From Chelatococcus caeni (GTDB taxonomy: Bacteria; Pseudomonadota; Alphaproteobacteria; Rhizobiales; Beijerinckiaceae), in NCBI RefSeq assembly GCF_014196925.1, contig NZ_JACIEN010000003.1, forward strand, positions 248,001 through 312,000: a DNA stretch of 64,000 nucleotides, read 5' to 3'. Shown in pieces: positions 26,801 to 34,146 of this stretch (its first letter is position 1; every line of letters begins with the position of its first letter). Both the position numbers and the translations under genes were made by a program. Under the pieces are notes generated by a model. The model ran no database searches, was not told where the DNA came from, and saw nothing but the letters and a program-made list of their open reading frames with translations.

Positions 26801-27059
26801 CGGCCGTCGAGTACGAGGACATGTAGAGCATGCCCTCGACGCCGTTGACCTCCTGCTCGATCGGCGTCGCCACCGTCTCGGCCACCGTCTTGGCGTCGGC
26901 GCCCGGATATTGCGCGCTGACGACGATGGTCGGCGGGGCGATGTCGGGATATTGCGCGACCGGCAGGTTGACGTAGGCGATGAAGCCGACGAGCAGCGTC
27001 ACGATCGACAGCACGGAGGCGAAAATCGGCCGGTCGACGAAGAAATGCGGGAACTTCAT
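23865..27059 (-). CDS. RND multidrug efflux permease (HAE1/AcrB-MexB type), 1064 aa
   Basis: Inner-membrane proton-drug antiporter. Starts MKFPHFFVDRPIFASVLSIV, the usual HAE1 N terminus. Twelve membrane helices in two repeats with large periplasmic loops. The TM4 relay aspartates are seen in GIVVDDAIVVVENVERN, and the second half has GLAAKNAILIVEFA. Full family length. The adaptor gene lies 65 nt upstream; no outer-membrane TolC-type gene or TetR regulator is present nearby. Confidence 0.95.
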   Translation of the reverse strand: MKFPHFFVDRPIFASVLSIVTLLVGFIAYVNLPVAQYPDIAPPTIVVSAQYPGADAKTVAETVATPIEQEVNGVEGMLYMSSYSTADGTMQLTITFNIGTDLDQANVLVQNRVSVALPRLPEEVRQLGVTTRKSSPNFLMVVHLLSPDNTFDELYLSNYALIRVRDQLLRVEGVGDITVFGVREYSLRVWLDPNRLSSYGLSAGDIVQALREQNVQVSGGALGQQPAPADQAFQITVQTQGRFSDVRQFRDIIVKAGEGGRLVRLQDVARVEFGARDYVTNSYLDNKQAVAIGIFQRPGTNALQASEDIIAKMEEIKKDFPPGIDYTIVYNPTEYIAASVNEVYKTLFEAVLLVIIVVVVFLQSWRTAIIPIVAIPVSLVGTFAVMALMGFSLNTLTLFGLVLAIGIVVDDAIVVVENVERNIALGMSPRDAAHETMDEVGTALVSIALVLSAVFIPTAFIPGISGRFYQQFALTIAVSTIISAFNSLTLSPALCALLLKPHDPHHQPRSLLARIGNRLAGGFNRGFDKASTGYARSVRGLVGRKSVLALALVVYGGLVAATVGITQRVPTGFIPAQDQGYLIVVLQLPDGASLSRTDAVAKRASDIAMQVPGVAHAVGIVGLNGATFTTNSNSAVIFATLTPFEERLPQGLNANAIAGQLMGQLQQIQEAFTIAIPPPPVQGLGNAGGFKLQLQDRIGLGIEQLLAVTQEVMIAANQNPNVTRVFTTFGANTPQIYLDIDRTKARMLDVPLANVFEALQINLGSAYANDFNAFGRIYQVRVQADERFRIERSDIERLKVRSANGALVPLGSLVRIRDVAGPVLIQRYNMFTSVPLQGDAAPGVSTGAALDAMEQVTNTTVPPGVGFEWTDLAFQEKATGNTAIFIFALAVVFVFLVLAAQYESWALPLAIVLIVPMSVLAAMIGVTLRGMDNNILTQIGLVVLIGLAAKNAILIVEFAKQAEEQGKKPVEAVVEAARLRLRPILMTAFAFILGVVPLVIASGPGAEMRQALGTAVFSGMLGVTFFGLFLTPVFYIVLRYLVIALRGGRRGLREASQPAGGEAS

Positions 27060-27123
27060 CGCGGAGAACTCCAGCGGCAGTGCGGGCGGCCGTGCCGGCG
27101 GCCGCAGCGTAAAGAAGGGAACG

Positions 27124-28263
27124 TCAGCGCGTCGGCGGCAGCGTCGTCATCTCGGGCGCCACCGCCGCGCCGGGACGCACGCGCTGCAGGCCGTTGACGA
27201 CGATGGTCTCGTCGCCCTTCAGACCCTCGCGGAACAGGCGGTAGCCATCGATGCGCGGACCGGGGCGCACGAGCTGCGCCTTGACCGTGTTGTCCTCGCC
27301 GACGACCCAGACGAGCCGGCGCTCCTGGTCGGTGGCGATCGCCTCGTCGGGCACGAGCACGCCCTGATAGGGAGGCGAGCCGGGCACCGAGACGCGGCCG
27401 AAGAGACCCGGCGTGATGAACAGCTCCGCATTCGGCACGATGGCGCGCAGGCGCATGGTGCCGCTCGCCTCGTCGAGCCGGTTGTCGACGAAGTCGAGCT
27501 TGCCCTCGCGGGCGGGCTTCGTCTCGTCCGTCAGCGCGATCTGGACCGCGACCGGCTCGCCCGAGCCGTTGGGGGCATCGAGGTTGAAGACGCGGTTGTA
27601 GGCGAGGAACGAACGCTCATCGACGTCGAAATAGAAGTAGATCGGGTCGAGGCTGACGATGGTGGTCAGCAGCGTGTCGTTGGCGTTGACGAGGTTGCCG
27701 GTGCTGATGAAGCGGCGGCTGATGCGGCCGGAAATCGGCGCCTTCACCTCACTGAACTCGTAGTTGAGGCTCGCCTCCTGCATCGCCGCCTGCGCCCGGT
27801 CGAGCTCGGCCTTGGCGGTGAGGAAGTTCTGGCGCCGCTGGTCGAGCAGCTGGTCGGAGATGTTGCCGGTGCGGCGCAGCGACTCGGCGCGGTCGAGGTC
27901 GCTCTCGGCGAAGTTCAGCCGTGCCTGGGCGGAGACCAGCGTCGCCTGGGCCTGGTCGAGAGCGGCCTTGTACTGCCGTCGGTCGATGACGAACAGCACG
28001 TCGCCAGCCTTGACGTTGGCGCCGTCCTCGAAGTCCACGCGCTCGAGATAGCCCGAGACGCGTGAGCGCACCTCGACTGCGTCGACAGCGGCGAAGCGGC
28101 CCGTGAAGTCGTCGCGCTCGACCACTTCCTTGACGAGGGGCTTGGCCACCGTCACCGGCGAAGGCGGCGGCGCGCCCTGCCCGGCCTGCTGCTCGCCGGT
28201 GTCGGAACATGCCGCCAGCCCAGCGACGATGAGCGAAAGGAATAGGGGTCGCATCGCGCGCAT
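27124..28263 (-). CDS. RND efflux periplasmic adaptor lipoprotein (AcrA/MexA type), 379 aa
   Basis: Membrane-fusion protein linking the RND pump with an outer-membrane channel. Signal peptide with lipobox (SLIVAGLAAC, ~res 20), then the biotinyl-lipoyl half VRSRVSGYLERVDFEDGANV, an alpha-hairpin (~100-170, QATLVSAQARLNFAESDLDRA), the second lipoyl half SEVKAPISGRISRRFIS, and a beta-barrel/MP domain. Start 28263 (MRAMRPLF); ATG at 28254 is an alternative. First gene of the pump operon. Confidence 0.93.
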   Translation of the reverse strand: MRAMRPLFLSLIVAGLAACSDTGEQQAGQGAPPPSPVTVAKPLVKEVVERDDFTGRFAAVDAVEVRSRVSGYLERVDFEDGANVKAGDVLFVIDRRQYKAALDQAQATLVSAQARLNFAESDLDRAESLRRTGNISDQLLDQRRQNFLTAKAELDRAQAAMQEASLNYEFSEVKAPISGRISRRFISTGNLVNANDTLLTTIVSLDPIYFYFDVDERSFLAYNRVFNLDAPNGSGEPVAVQIALTDETKPAREGKLDFVDNRLDEASGTMRLRAIVPNAELFITPGLFGRVSVPGSPPYQGVLVPDEAIATDQERRLVWVVGEDNTVKAQLVRPGPRIDGYRLFREGLKGDETIVVNGLQRVRPGAAVAPEMTTLPPTR

Positions 28264-28593
28264 GAAATCCACCAGTTCAGCAAGGGAGAAGGAGACGCTA
28301 CCGTTCGAGGACGTTTGGCAGGGGCCTATATCGAGTGCGTGCCCCGGGATAACAAGGGCAGCAGGTGCAACATTCGCCACCGAATTGCCATGGTTGCCGC
28401 AATGCAACACTGACACCGTGGCATGAAGGCCGTCTTTCCGCCGCGCGGCAGCCCCATTCGCGCAGCAAGACGACTTTGGCGGCGTTTGATTCAATTCAGG
28501 CGGAAAGGCGCCTATCGTTCTGATGATAGTGCATTTCCGCCGGCGAGGATATTTGCCTCTGCGCCGGACCGGCGTCCGTCGAGGCGCAAGGGC
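28264..28593. other. Intergenic region upstream of the RND operon
   Basis: About 330 bp without a gene. It must hold the promoter of the efflux operon (minus). TGCAACATT and TGCAACACT appear as a near-direct repeat about 40 bp apart, and GTTGC-N6-GCAAC (28393-28408) is a short dyad; both are too short to call an operator. No transcription factor gene is adjacent. Nothing else is recognised. Confidence 0.5.
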
Positions 28594-28911
28594 CTAGACC
28601 TCGACAGGGCCGCCGCTCAGGATCCAGTCCTTAAAGCCGCCGCGATAGTGCTCCGACAGATCGAGGCCTGCTGCCTGGCTCAGCATCAGCGCCTGCTGGG
28701 AGCGCACTCCTGCTGCGCAGGAAAATACGATTCGCCGTCCCGCATAGGCGGCGAGAGCGCCGGGATCGAAGCTGGAAAGCGGCAGGGAAACGCTCCCGGG
28801 AATGTGCCCGGCGGCAAATTCATGCGGCTCGCGCACATCGACGAGCACGACTGAGCCGTCGGCAAGACCCGCCGCCACGGTCTCGCGATCGAGGTCGATC
28901 ACCGTCGTCAT
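28594..28911 (-). CDS. Rhodanese-like domain protein, 105 aa
   Basis: Single-domain sulfurtransferase of the GlpE size class. Landmarks: LVDVREPHEFAAGHIPGSVSLP and the active-site loop FSCAAGVRS with the catalytic Cys (~res 64), ending in GGFKDW. No signal peptide, so cytosolic. Probable role in sulfur transfer or detoxification of sulfane sulfur; the partner is unknown. Confidence 0.9.
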   Translation of the reverse strand: MTTVIDLDRETVAAGLADGSVVLVDVREPHEFAAGHIPGSVSLPLSSFDPGALAAYAGRRIVFSCAAGVRSQQALMLSQAAGLDLSEHYRGGFKDWILSGGPVEV

Positions 28912-29016
28912 GTCCTGTCCTCGCCGTCACCGCTCTTCCGCCTCCGGCGATTCGGAGGCGGACGCGGAGATTGTCGCCTCCCGGCGGACAAGACAAGAGC
29001 GGTGACACTGGAGCAA

Positions 29017-29044
29017 CCTGTCTCCCGGCCCGCCGGGAGACAGG
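29017..29044 (-). terminator. Perfect 13-bp hairpin downstream of the LysM/BON gene
   Basis: CCTGTCTCCCGGC and GCCGGGAGACAGG (13-bp perfect arms, 2-nt centre), 15 nt past the stop codon of the LysM gene on the minus strand. It is followed by TTG only, not by a T run, so it is a weak intrinsic terminator or a 3'-end stabiliser. The same design (13-bp arms, 2-nt centre) recurs at 60573-60600. Confidence 0.65.
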
Positions 29045-29059
29045 GGTTCGGCCAAGGCT

Positions 29060-29506
29060 TCAGGAGACGGGCGGAATGCGCAGCACCTGGCCCGGATAGA
29101 TCTTGTCGGGATGCGTCAGCATCGGCCTGTTGGCCTCGAAGATCACGGTGTGCTTGGCGCCGTTGCCCTTGCCGTAGTGGCTTTCGGCGATCTTCCACAG
29201 CGTGTCGCCCTTCACCACGGTGTACATCGTCGCCTTGGGCGCTTCCTGCTCCACGATAAGCGCATCGTCCACCGCTGCGACGCCGACGGTGTTGCCGAGC
29301 GCGAGGATGACCTTCTCGGCCTCCTCCGTCGACAGCGCCTTGCCGGACACCTTCACGGTGTCGCCGGACACGGCGATGTCGAGCCCGTCGACCTTGAGGC
29401 CGTGCTTGGCGACTTCCTTCTTCAGTTCCTCCGGCGTCGCCGCCTTCGCCTCGCTCGCGCCGAAGAGCTTCTCTCCGGCTTCCTTGATGAAGCTGAACAA
29501 TCCCAT
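29060..29506 (-). CDS. kbp: LysM/BON domain protein, Kbp (YgaU)-like, 148 aa
   Basis: Starts MGLFSFIKEAGEKLFG, as E. coli potassium-binding protein Kbp (149 aa). A BON domain (~25-85, HGLKVDGLDIAVSGDTVKV, GNTVGVAAVDDALIV) is followed by a LysM domain (~95-146, YTVVKGDTLWKIAESHYG and IYPGQVLRIP). No signal peptide is seen, consistent with the cytosolic Kbp. The E. coli protein binds K+; here that is inferred from homology. The ribosome-binding site GAGGAG is clear. Confidence 0.9.
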   Translation of the reverse strand: MGLFSFIKEAGEKLFGASEAKAATPEELKKEVAKHGLKVDGLDIAVSGDTVKVSGKALSTEEAEKVILALGNTVGVAAVDDALIVEQEAPKATMYTVVKGDTLWKIAESHYGKGNGAKHTVIFEANRPMLTHPDKIYPGQVLRIPPVS

Positions 29507-29564
29507 GACATCAACTCCTCTTCGAAAAAACTTGGGGCCACCCGATCCGCGCGGATCGGCGGCA

Positions 29565-29921
29565 TCAACTGCCGCGGTAGGTCGCATAGCTCCAGGGAGA
29601 AACGAGCAGCGGCACGTGGTAGTGGCCGTCGGCCTCGGCGAGGCCACACCGCACCGGCACCTCGTCGAGGAAAGGCAGGACCGTCCCGCCGCGCCCGTCG
29701 CGCCGGAAATAGGCGCCCACGTGGAAGACGAGTTCGTAGCGCCCGGGCCGGTAGTCGGCCCCGGCGAGGAGCGGCGCATCGGTCCGCCCGTCGGCATTCG
29801 TCACGGCCTCGGCGACCAGAGTCCGTTTCCCGTCCGCCTCGAGCCGGAAGAGCATGATGCGAATGCCCTCGGCCGGTCGGCCGGCGGCGGTGTCGAGCAC
29901 ATGTGTGGTCAGCCGGCCCAT
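29565..29921 (-). CDS. uraH: 5-Hydroxyisourate hydrolase (transthyretin-like), 118 aa
   Basis: Second step of urate breakdown: hydrolyses 5-hydroxyisourate to OHCU. Begins [19 protein letters not shown] with the active-site His, contains the conserved Arg in the [13 protein letters not shown] region (sequence ..[10 protein letters not shown]), and ends [11 protein letters not shown], the YRGS tail that separates HIU hydrolases from transthyretin. Start 29921 follows GGAGGGG. Other uricolytic genes are not in the window. Confidence 0.93.
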   Translation of the reverse strand: MGRLTTHVLDTAAGRPAEGIRIMLFRLEADGKRTLVAEAVTNADGRTDAPLLAGADYRPGRYELVFHVGAYFRRDGRGGTVLPFLDEVPVRCGLAEADGHYHVPLLVSPWSYATYRGS

Positions 29922-30102
29922 CAGCCCCTCCTGCCGGCCGCATTTTTCGGGCAAGGGGCGGACCGCGTCAACCGTGCCCGCGGCCACGTAAAACCCGCCG
30001 GAAAACGTGCTTTGACGCGGGCGCCGCGGGATCGTTGGACAATTCATCCGCCATGCCTTAATGCCTGCGGCAGCCGGTCATGAGCTGCAACGGAGCCCGC
30101 CC

Positions 30103-31140
30103 ATGAGCATCAAGCCAAGTGTCGTCGAAGCCATCGGCAACACCCCCCTCATCCGCCTCGAGCGGGCCTCCGAGATGACGGGCTGCGAGATTCTCGGCAA
30201 GGCCGAGTTCATGAACCCCGGCCAGTCCGTCAAGGACCGGGCGGCGCTGTTCATCATCAAGGACGCGCTGGCGAAAGGCACCCTGAAGCCCGGCGGCACC
30301 ATCGTCGAGGGCACGGCCGGCAATACGGGCATCGGCCTCGCGCTCGTCGGCAATGCGATGGGCTTCCGCACCGTCATCGTCATTCCCGACACCCAGTCGC
30401 AGGAGAAGAAGGACACCCTTCGTCTTCTGGGGGCCGAACTCGTCGAGGTGCCGGCCGTCCCCTATGCCAATCCCAACAACTACGTGAAGGTCTCCGGCCG
30501 CCTCGCTGAGGAGATCGCGGCGAGCGACCCCAGGGGCGCGGTCTGGGCCAACCAGTTCGACAATGTCGCCAACCGGCAGGCGCATATCGAGACCACCGGC
30601 CCCGAGATCTGGGACGAGACGGGCGGCAAGGTCGACGGCTTCATCTGCGCCGTCGGCACCGGCGGCACGCTCGCCGGCGTCGCCATGGCGCTGAAGGAGC
30701 GCAACCCGAAGATCACCGTCGGCCTCGCCGATCCCATGGGCGCCGCCCTCTACCACTACTACGCCCACGGCAGCCTCAAGGCCGAGGGCTCGTCCATCAC
30801 CGAGGGCATCGGCCAGGGCCGCATCACCAAGAACATCGAAGGGGCGCCGGTCGACGTCGCCTTCCAGATCCCGGACGAGGAGGCCATTCCCCTCGTCTTC
30901 GAGCTTCTGGAGCACGAGGGCCTGTGCCTCGGCGGCTCGTCCGGCATCAACGTCGCCGGCGCCATTCGCCTCGCCCGGCATCTCGGCCCCGGCCACACCA
31001 TCGTGACGGTGCTCGCCGACTACGGCACGCGCTACCAGTCGAAGCTGTTCAACCCCGCGTTCCTGCGCGAGAAGGGCCTGCCGGTGCCGGCCTGGCTCGA
31101 TCGCGGCCCGCAGGTGAAAGCGCCGCTCGTCGCCGTATAA
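30103..31140 (+). CDS. cysK: Cysteine synthase A-type PLP enzyme, 345 aa
   Basis: O-acetylserine sulfhydrylase family, fold type II. PLP lysine in NPGQSVKDRAA (~res 43), PLP-phosphate loop GTGGTLAGVA, substrate loop EGTAGNTGIGLA, and GGSSGINVAGAI near the end. At 345 residues it is longer than classical CysK (~310), with a C-terminal extension, as in a common alphaproteobacterial subgroup. ATG at 30103; the in-frame ATG at 30061 adds a poorly conserved leader. Confidence 0.92.
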   Translation: MSIKPSVVEAIGNTPLIRLERASEMTGCEILGKAEFMNPGQSVKDRAALFIIKDALAKGTLKPGGTIVEGTAGNTGIGLALVGNAMGFRTVIVIPDTQSQEKKDTLRLLGAELVEVPAVPYANPNNYVKVSGRLAEEIAASDPRGAVWANQFDNVANRQAHIETTGPEIWDETGGKVDGFICAVGTGGTLAGVAMALKERNPKITVGLADPMGAALYHYYAHGSLKAEGSSITEGIGQGRITKNIEGAPVDVAFQIPDEEAIPLVFELLEHEGLCLGGSSGINVAGAIRLARHLGPGHTIVTVLADYGTRYQSKLFNPAFLREKGLPVPAWLDRGPQVKAPLVAV

Positions 31141-31181
31141 TCTCCTCGATCCCGCAGCGAGGAGGAGGCAGCCGCACCGCC

Positions 31182-31541
31182 ATGGAGGAGCACGTCGAGG
31201 TACGCCTGCGCCTCCTGCTGGGCTCGTCCATCGCCATCGGCCCCGGCAAGGCCGAGCTGCTGCGCGGCATTCGCGACACCGGCTCCATCGCGGCCGCGGG
31301 CCGGCGCATGAACATGAGCTACCGGCGCAGCTGGCTCCTGGTGCGCACCATGAACACCTGCTTTCGCGAGCCGCTCGTCGATGCGGCCAAGGGCGGCTCC
31401 GGCGGCGGCGGCGCGCGCCTCACCGACGCGGGCCTGCGCGTCCTCACCCTCTACGAGGAAATGGAACGCAAGGCGCTGCAGTCCATTGCCGGCGAAGCCG
31501 CCGGGCTGCGCGCCATGATGCGCGACGCGCCGGAGGAGTGA
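31182..31541 (+). CDS. One-domain ModE-like winged-helix regulator, 119 aa
   Basis: Corresponds to the DNA-binding half of the molybdate regulator ModE: RLRLLLGSSIAIGPGKAELL, the recognition helix region GSIAAAGRRMNMSYRRSWLL, and ARLTDAGLRVLTLYEEME. The two C-terminal molbindin domains that bind oxyanion in E. coli ModE are missing. Such short forms exist in many proteobacteria; how they sense metal is less clear. GGAGGAGG precedes the start. It is immediately upstream of tupBCA, with two palindromes between, so it most likely controls that operon. Confidence 0.85.
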   Translation: MEEHVEVRLRLLLGSSIAIGPGKAELLRGIRDTGSIAAAGRRMNMSYRRSWLLVRTMNTCFREPLVDAAKGGSGGGGARLTDAGLRVLTLYEEMERKALQSIAGEAAGLRAMMRDAPEE

Positions 31542-31627
31542 TTCGTCCGGCAAAGGCGCTGGCTCGGCTCATGTCGACGCAGGCGCGCCGGAGCTTCACC
31601 TCCCTCGCGGCGCGACAATGGCGGAAC

Positions 31628-31650
31628 GGGGATAGGCCCCGCCTATCCCC
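31628..31650. promoter_or_regulatory. Inverted repeat before tupB (GGGGATAGGC-CCC-GCCTATCCCC)
   Basis: Perfect 10-bp arms (31628-31637 and 31641-31650) with a 3-nt centre. Without a T tract it is a poor terminator; it could be an operator or the 3'-end hairpin of the regulator gene, whose stop is 87 nt upstream. It shares its last bases with the next palindrome. Confidence 0.5.
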
Positions 31651-31674
31651 GATATGCTTCAGATATCATATCGG
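31649..31674. promoter_or_regulatory. Candidate ModE-type operator of the tungstate operon
   Basis: CCGATATG (31649-31656), 10-nt spacer, CATATCGG (31667-31674): perfect 8-bp arms, AT-rich core in a GC-rich genome, about 75 bp before the tupB start. Known ModE/Mop boxes have the shape CGnTATAT-N6-ATATnnCG, so this site resembles them in words, although the spacing is not identical. Inferred to bind the regulator encoded at 31182-31541. Confidence 0.5.
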
Positions 31675-31750
31675 TTTCACGGCGCAGCCGTGCATCATGG
31701 GCATGAGGCACGGTCGTGCGGGAACGGTCGTGGCCGGATGAGAGGCGAGA

Positions 31751-32455
31751 TTGCAGGGGTTCGACGAAGCATTGGCGGCGGCGTGGCGGCTGATCGTCAC
31801 GGGCGATACGGCCCTCGTCGAGATTGCCGCCCTCTCGCTGAAGGTCAGCCTCACCGCCGTCTTCTGCGCCGCCCTGATCGGCCTGCCGCTTGGCGCTGCG
31901 CTGGCGCTCGCCCGCTTTCCCGGTCGCGGCGCCGTCATCGTCGTCATCAATGCCCTGATGGGCCTGCCGCCGGTGGTCGCGGGGCTGCTCGTTTATCTCC
32001 TCCTCTCGCGGGCCGGCCCGCTCGGCCCCTATGGCCTCCTGTTCACCCCGACGGCCATGGTCATCGCCCAGACGCTGCTGGTGACGCCGATCATCGCGGC
32101 GCTGACCCGTCAGGTGGTCGCCGACCTGTGGACGGAATACAGCGAGCAGCTCACCTCCCTCGGCGCCGGCCGGCTGCGGGCCGTGCCGACGCTTCTGTGG
32201 GACGCGCGCTTCAGCCTCGTCACGGCGATCCTCGCCGGGCTCGGCCGCGCCATGGCGGAGGTCGGCGCCATCCTCGTCGTCGGCGGCAACATCGACGGCG
32301 TCACGCGCACCATGACGACGGCCATCGCGCTCGAGACGAGCAAGGGCGACCTGCCGCTGGCGCTCGGCCTCGGCATCGTGCTGCTCGTCATCGTGCTCGT
32401 CATCAACGCCGCTGCCCACCTGTTCGGCGCCACGGCCCGCCGCGCAGCGGGATGA
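31751..32455 (+). CDS. tupB: Tungstate ABC transporter permease TupB, 234 aa
   Basis: Inner-membrane permease with about five to six helices (SLKVSLTAVFCAALIGLPLG, MGLPPVVAGLLVYLLLSRAG). The coupling-helix EAA-type region is near LTSLGAGRLRAVPTLLWDAR. The start is TTG at 31751 (MQGFDEAL), supported by GAGAGGCGAG. The motif GGNIDGVTRTMTTAIALETSKGD (in parts) is typical of TupB. First gene of tupBCA. Confidence 0.88.
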   Translation: MQGFDEALAAAWRLIVTGDTALVEIAALSLKVSLTAVFCAALIGLPLGAALALARFPGRGAVIVVINALMGLPPVVAGLLVYLLLSRAGPLGPYGLLFTPTAMVIAQTLLVTPIIAALTRQVVADLWTEYSEQLTSLGAGRLRAVPTLLWDARFSLVTAILAGLGRAMAEVGAILVVGGNIDGVTRTMTTAIALETSKGDLPLALGLGIVLLVIVLVINAAAHLFGATARRAAG

Positions 32456-32463
32456 GGCCGCCG

Positions 32464-33201
32464 ATGCATGCCCGGGCCACCATCCTTCCCCTCACCCTCG
32501 ACCGGCTGACCTATGCGCGCGGCGGCGAGACGCTCATCGACGGCATCTCGGCCACCATTGGCCCGTCGAGCCGCACCGTCGTCCTCGGCCCCAACGGCGC
32601 CGGCAAGAGCCTGCTGCTGCGCCTGTGCCACGGCCTCATCGCGCCGACGAACGGCGCCGTGCGCTGGGCCGGCGCCGACGCCTTCGGGCGCCAGGACGTC
32701 GCCCGGCGGCAGGCGATGGTGTTCCAGCGGCCGGTGCTGCTGCGCCGCTCCGCCCTCGCCAACATCACCTATGCCCTGTCGCTGCAGGGCCGCCTCGGAC
32801 GCAGCGAACGCCCGGCGCGTGCCCGCGACGCGCTCGCGAGCGTCGGCCTCGCCCATGTCGCCGAGCGGCCGGCGCGCGTGCTCTCCGGCGGCGAGCAGCA
32901 GCGCCTCGCCATTGCCCGCGCGGCGGCCCTGAAGCCGGACGTGCTCTTTCTCGACGAGCCGACGGCCAGCCTCGACCCCGGCGCCTGCCGCGCGATCGAG
33001 GACGCCATCCGCGCCATCGATGCCGCCGGCACCAAGATCATCATGACGACGCACGATCTCGGCCAGGCCCGGCGCCTCGCCGACGAGGTGCTGTTCCTCT
33101 GCCGCGGCCGGCTCATGGAGCACACGCCGGCCGGGGAATTCTTCGAGCGCCCGCGCACGCCGCAGGCGGCCGCCTTCCTGCGCGGCGACATCGTGGGCTG
33201 A
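32464..33201 (+). CDS. tupC: Tungstate ABC transporter ATP-binding protein TupC, 245 aa
   Basis: Walker A GPNGAGKS (~res 42), Q-loop MVFQRPVLL, signature LSGGEQQRLA, Walker B VLFLDEPTASLDP, switch TTHD. The VFQRPVLLRRSALANI segment is usual in tungstate/molybdate importers. Starts 8 nt after tupB. Confidence 0.9.
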   Translation: MHARATILPLTLDRLTYARGGETLIDGISATIGPSSRTVVLGPNGAGKSLLLRLCHGLIAPTNGAVRWAGADAFGRQDVARRQAMVFQRPVLLRRSALANITYALSLQGRLGRSERPARARDALASVGLAHVAERPARVLSGGEQQRLAIARAAALKPDVLFLDEPTASLDPGACRAIEDAIRAIDAAGTKIIMTTHDLGQARRLADEVLFLCRGRLMEHTPAGEFFERPRTPQAAAFLRGDIVG

Positions 33202-33216
33202 ACGATTGGACGGGAG

Positions 33217-34077
33217 ATGATCATGAGGCTGTTCGAAACGACCCGCCGCGCCGTCATGGCCGCAGCCATGGGCGCAGCGATTTGGGGATTTGCCGCCCCG
33301 GCCGGGGCGCAGACGACGGAAAAGCCCTTCATCACCGTCGCCTCCACGACCTCCACCGAGCAGTCCGGCCTCTTCAAGCATCTCCTGCCGCAATTCACCG
33401 AGAAGACCGGCATCGAGGTGCGCGTCGTCGCGGTGGGCACCGGCCAGGCGCTGAAGATCGGCGAGCGCGGCGATGCCGACGTCGTTTTCGTCCACGCCAG
33501 GAGCGCGGAGGAGGATTTCGTCGCCAAGGGCTTCGGCGTCGGCCGCTCCGACGTGATGTACAACGACTTCGTCCTCGTCGGGCCGAAGAGCGACCCGGCC
33601 GGCGTCAAGGGCAGCCGCGATGCCGTCAAGGCGCTGCAGGCCATCGCCGGGAAGAAGGCGCCCTTCGTCTCGCGCGGCGACGACAGCGGCACCCACAAGG
33701 CCGAGCTCGACCTGTGGAAGCTCGCGGCGCTCGACCCGAAGGCCGGCGGCAACTGGTATCGCGAGACGGGCTCGGGCATGGGGCCCGCCCTCAACACCGC
33801 GGCGGGCATGGATGCCTACATCCTCGCCGACCGCGGCACGTGGCTGAGCTTCAAGAACCGCGGCGATCTCGCCATCCTCGTCGAGGGCGACGACCGGCTC
33901 TTCAACCAATACGGCATCATCCTCGTCAATCCGGCGCGCCATGCGCATGTGAAGGAGAAGGAGGCCCGCGCCTTCATCGACTGGGTCATCTCGCCCGAAG
34001 GCCAGGCCGCCATCGCCAGCTACAGGATCGAGGGCGAGCAGCTCTTCTTCCCCAACGCCAGCAAGAAGGGCGCCTGA
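33217..34077 (+). CDS. tupA: Tungstate-binding periplasmic protein TupA, 286 aa
   Basis: Solute receptor for tungstate. Signal peptide (RAVMAAAMGAAIWGFAAPAGA), then VASTTSTEQSGLFKHLLPQF: the TTS-T-SGL oxyanion-binding start typical of TupA as opposed to ModA. Further: VVAVGTGQALKIGERGDADVVFVH (in parts) and SRGDDSGTHKAELDLWKLA, another binding-site segment. Tungstate is preferred over molybdate by family; the nearby ModE-like regulator fits either metal. Confidence 0.9.
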   Translation: MIMRLFETTRRAVMAAAMGAAIWGFAAPAGAQTTEKPFITVASTTSTEQSGLFKHLLPQFTEKTGIEVRVVAVGTGQALKIGERGDADVVFVHARSAEEDFVAKGFGVGRSDVMYNDFVLVGPKSDPAGVKGSRDAVKALQAIAGKKAPFVSRGDDSGTHKAELDLWKLAALDPKAGGNWYRETGSGMGPALNTAAGMDAYILADRGTWLSFKNRGDLAILVEGDDRLFNQYGIILVNPARHAHVKEKEARAFIDWVISPEGQAAIASYRIEGEQLFFPNASKKGA

Positions 34078-34146
34078 CGGCCCGATTGCAGCCTGCGCCG
34101 CAACGCCGCTTCCTGCGCCGCGCCCGAATCCGTCTATACTCGCGTG

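Noticed and set aside
25212-27197. A 661-codon plus-strand open frame opposite the RND pump gene
   Set aside because: Shadow of a clearly recognised pump; composition dominated by Arg, Asp, Glu and His.
28393-28408. GTTGC-N6-GCAAC as operator of the RND operon
   Set aside because: Five-base arms are expected by chance in 300 bp, and no regulator gene is adjacent.
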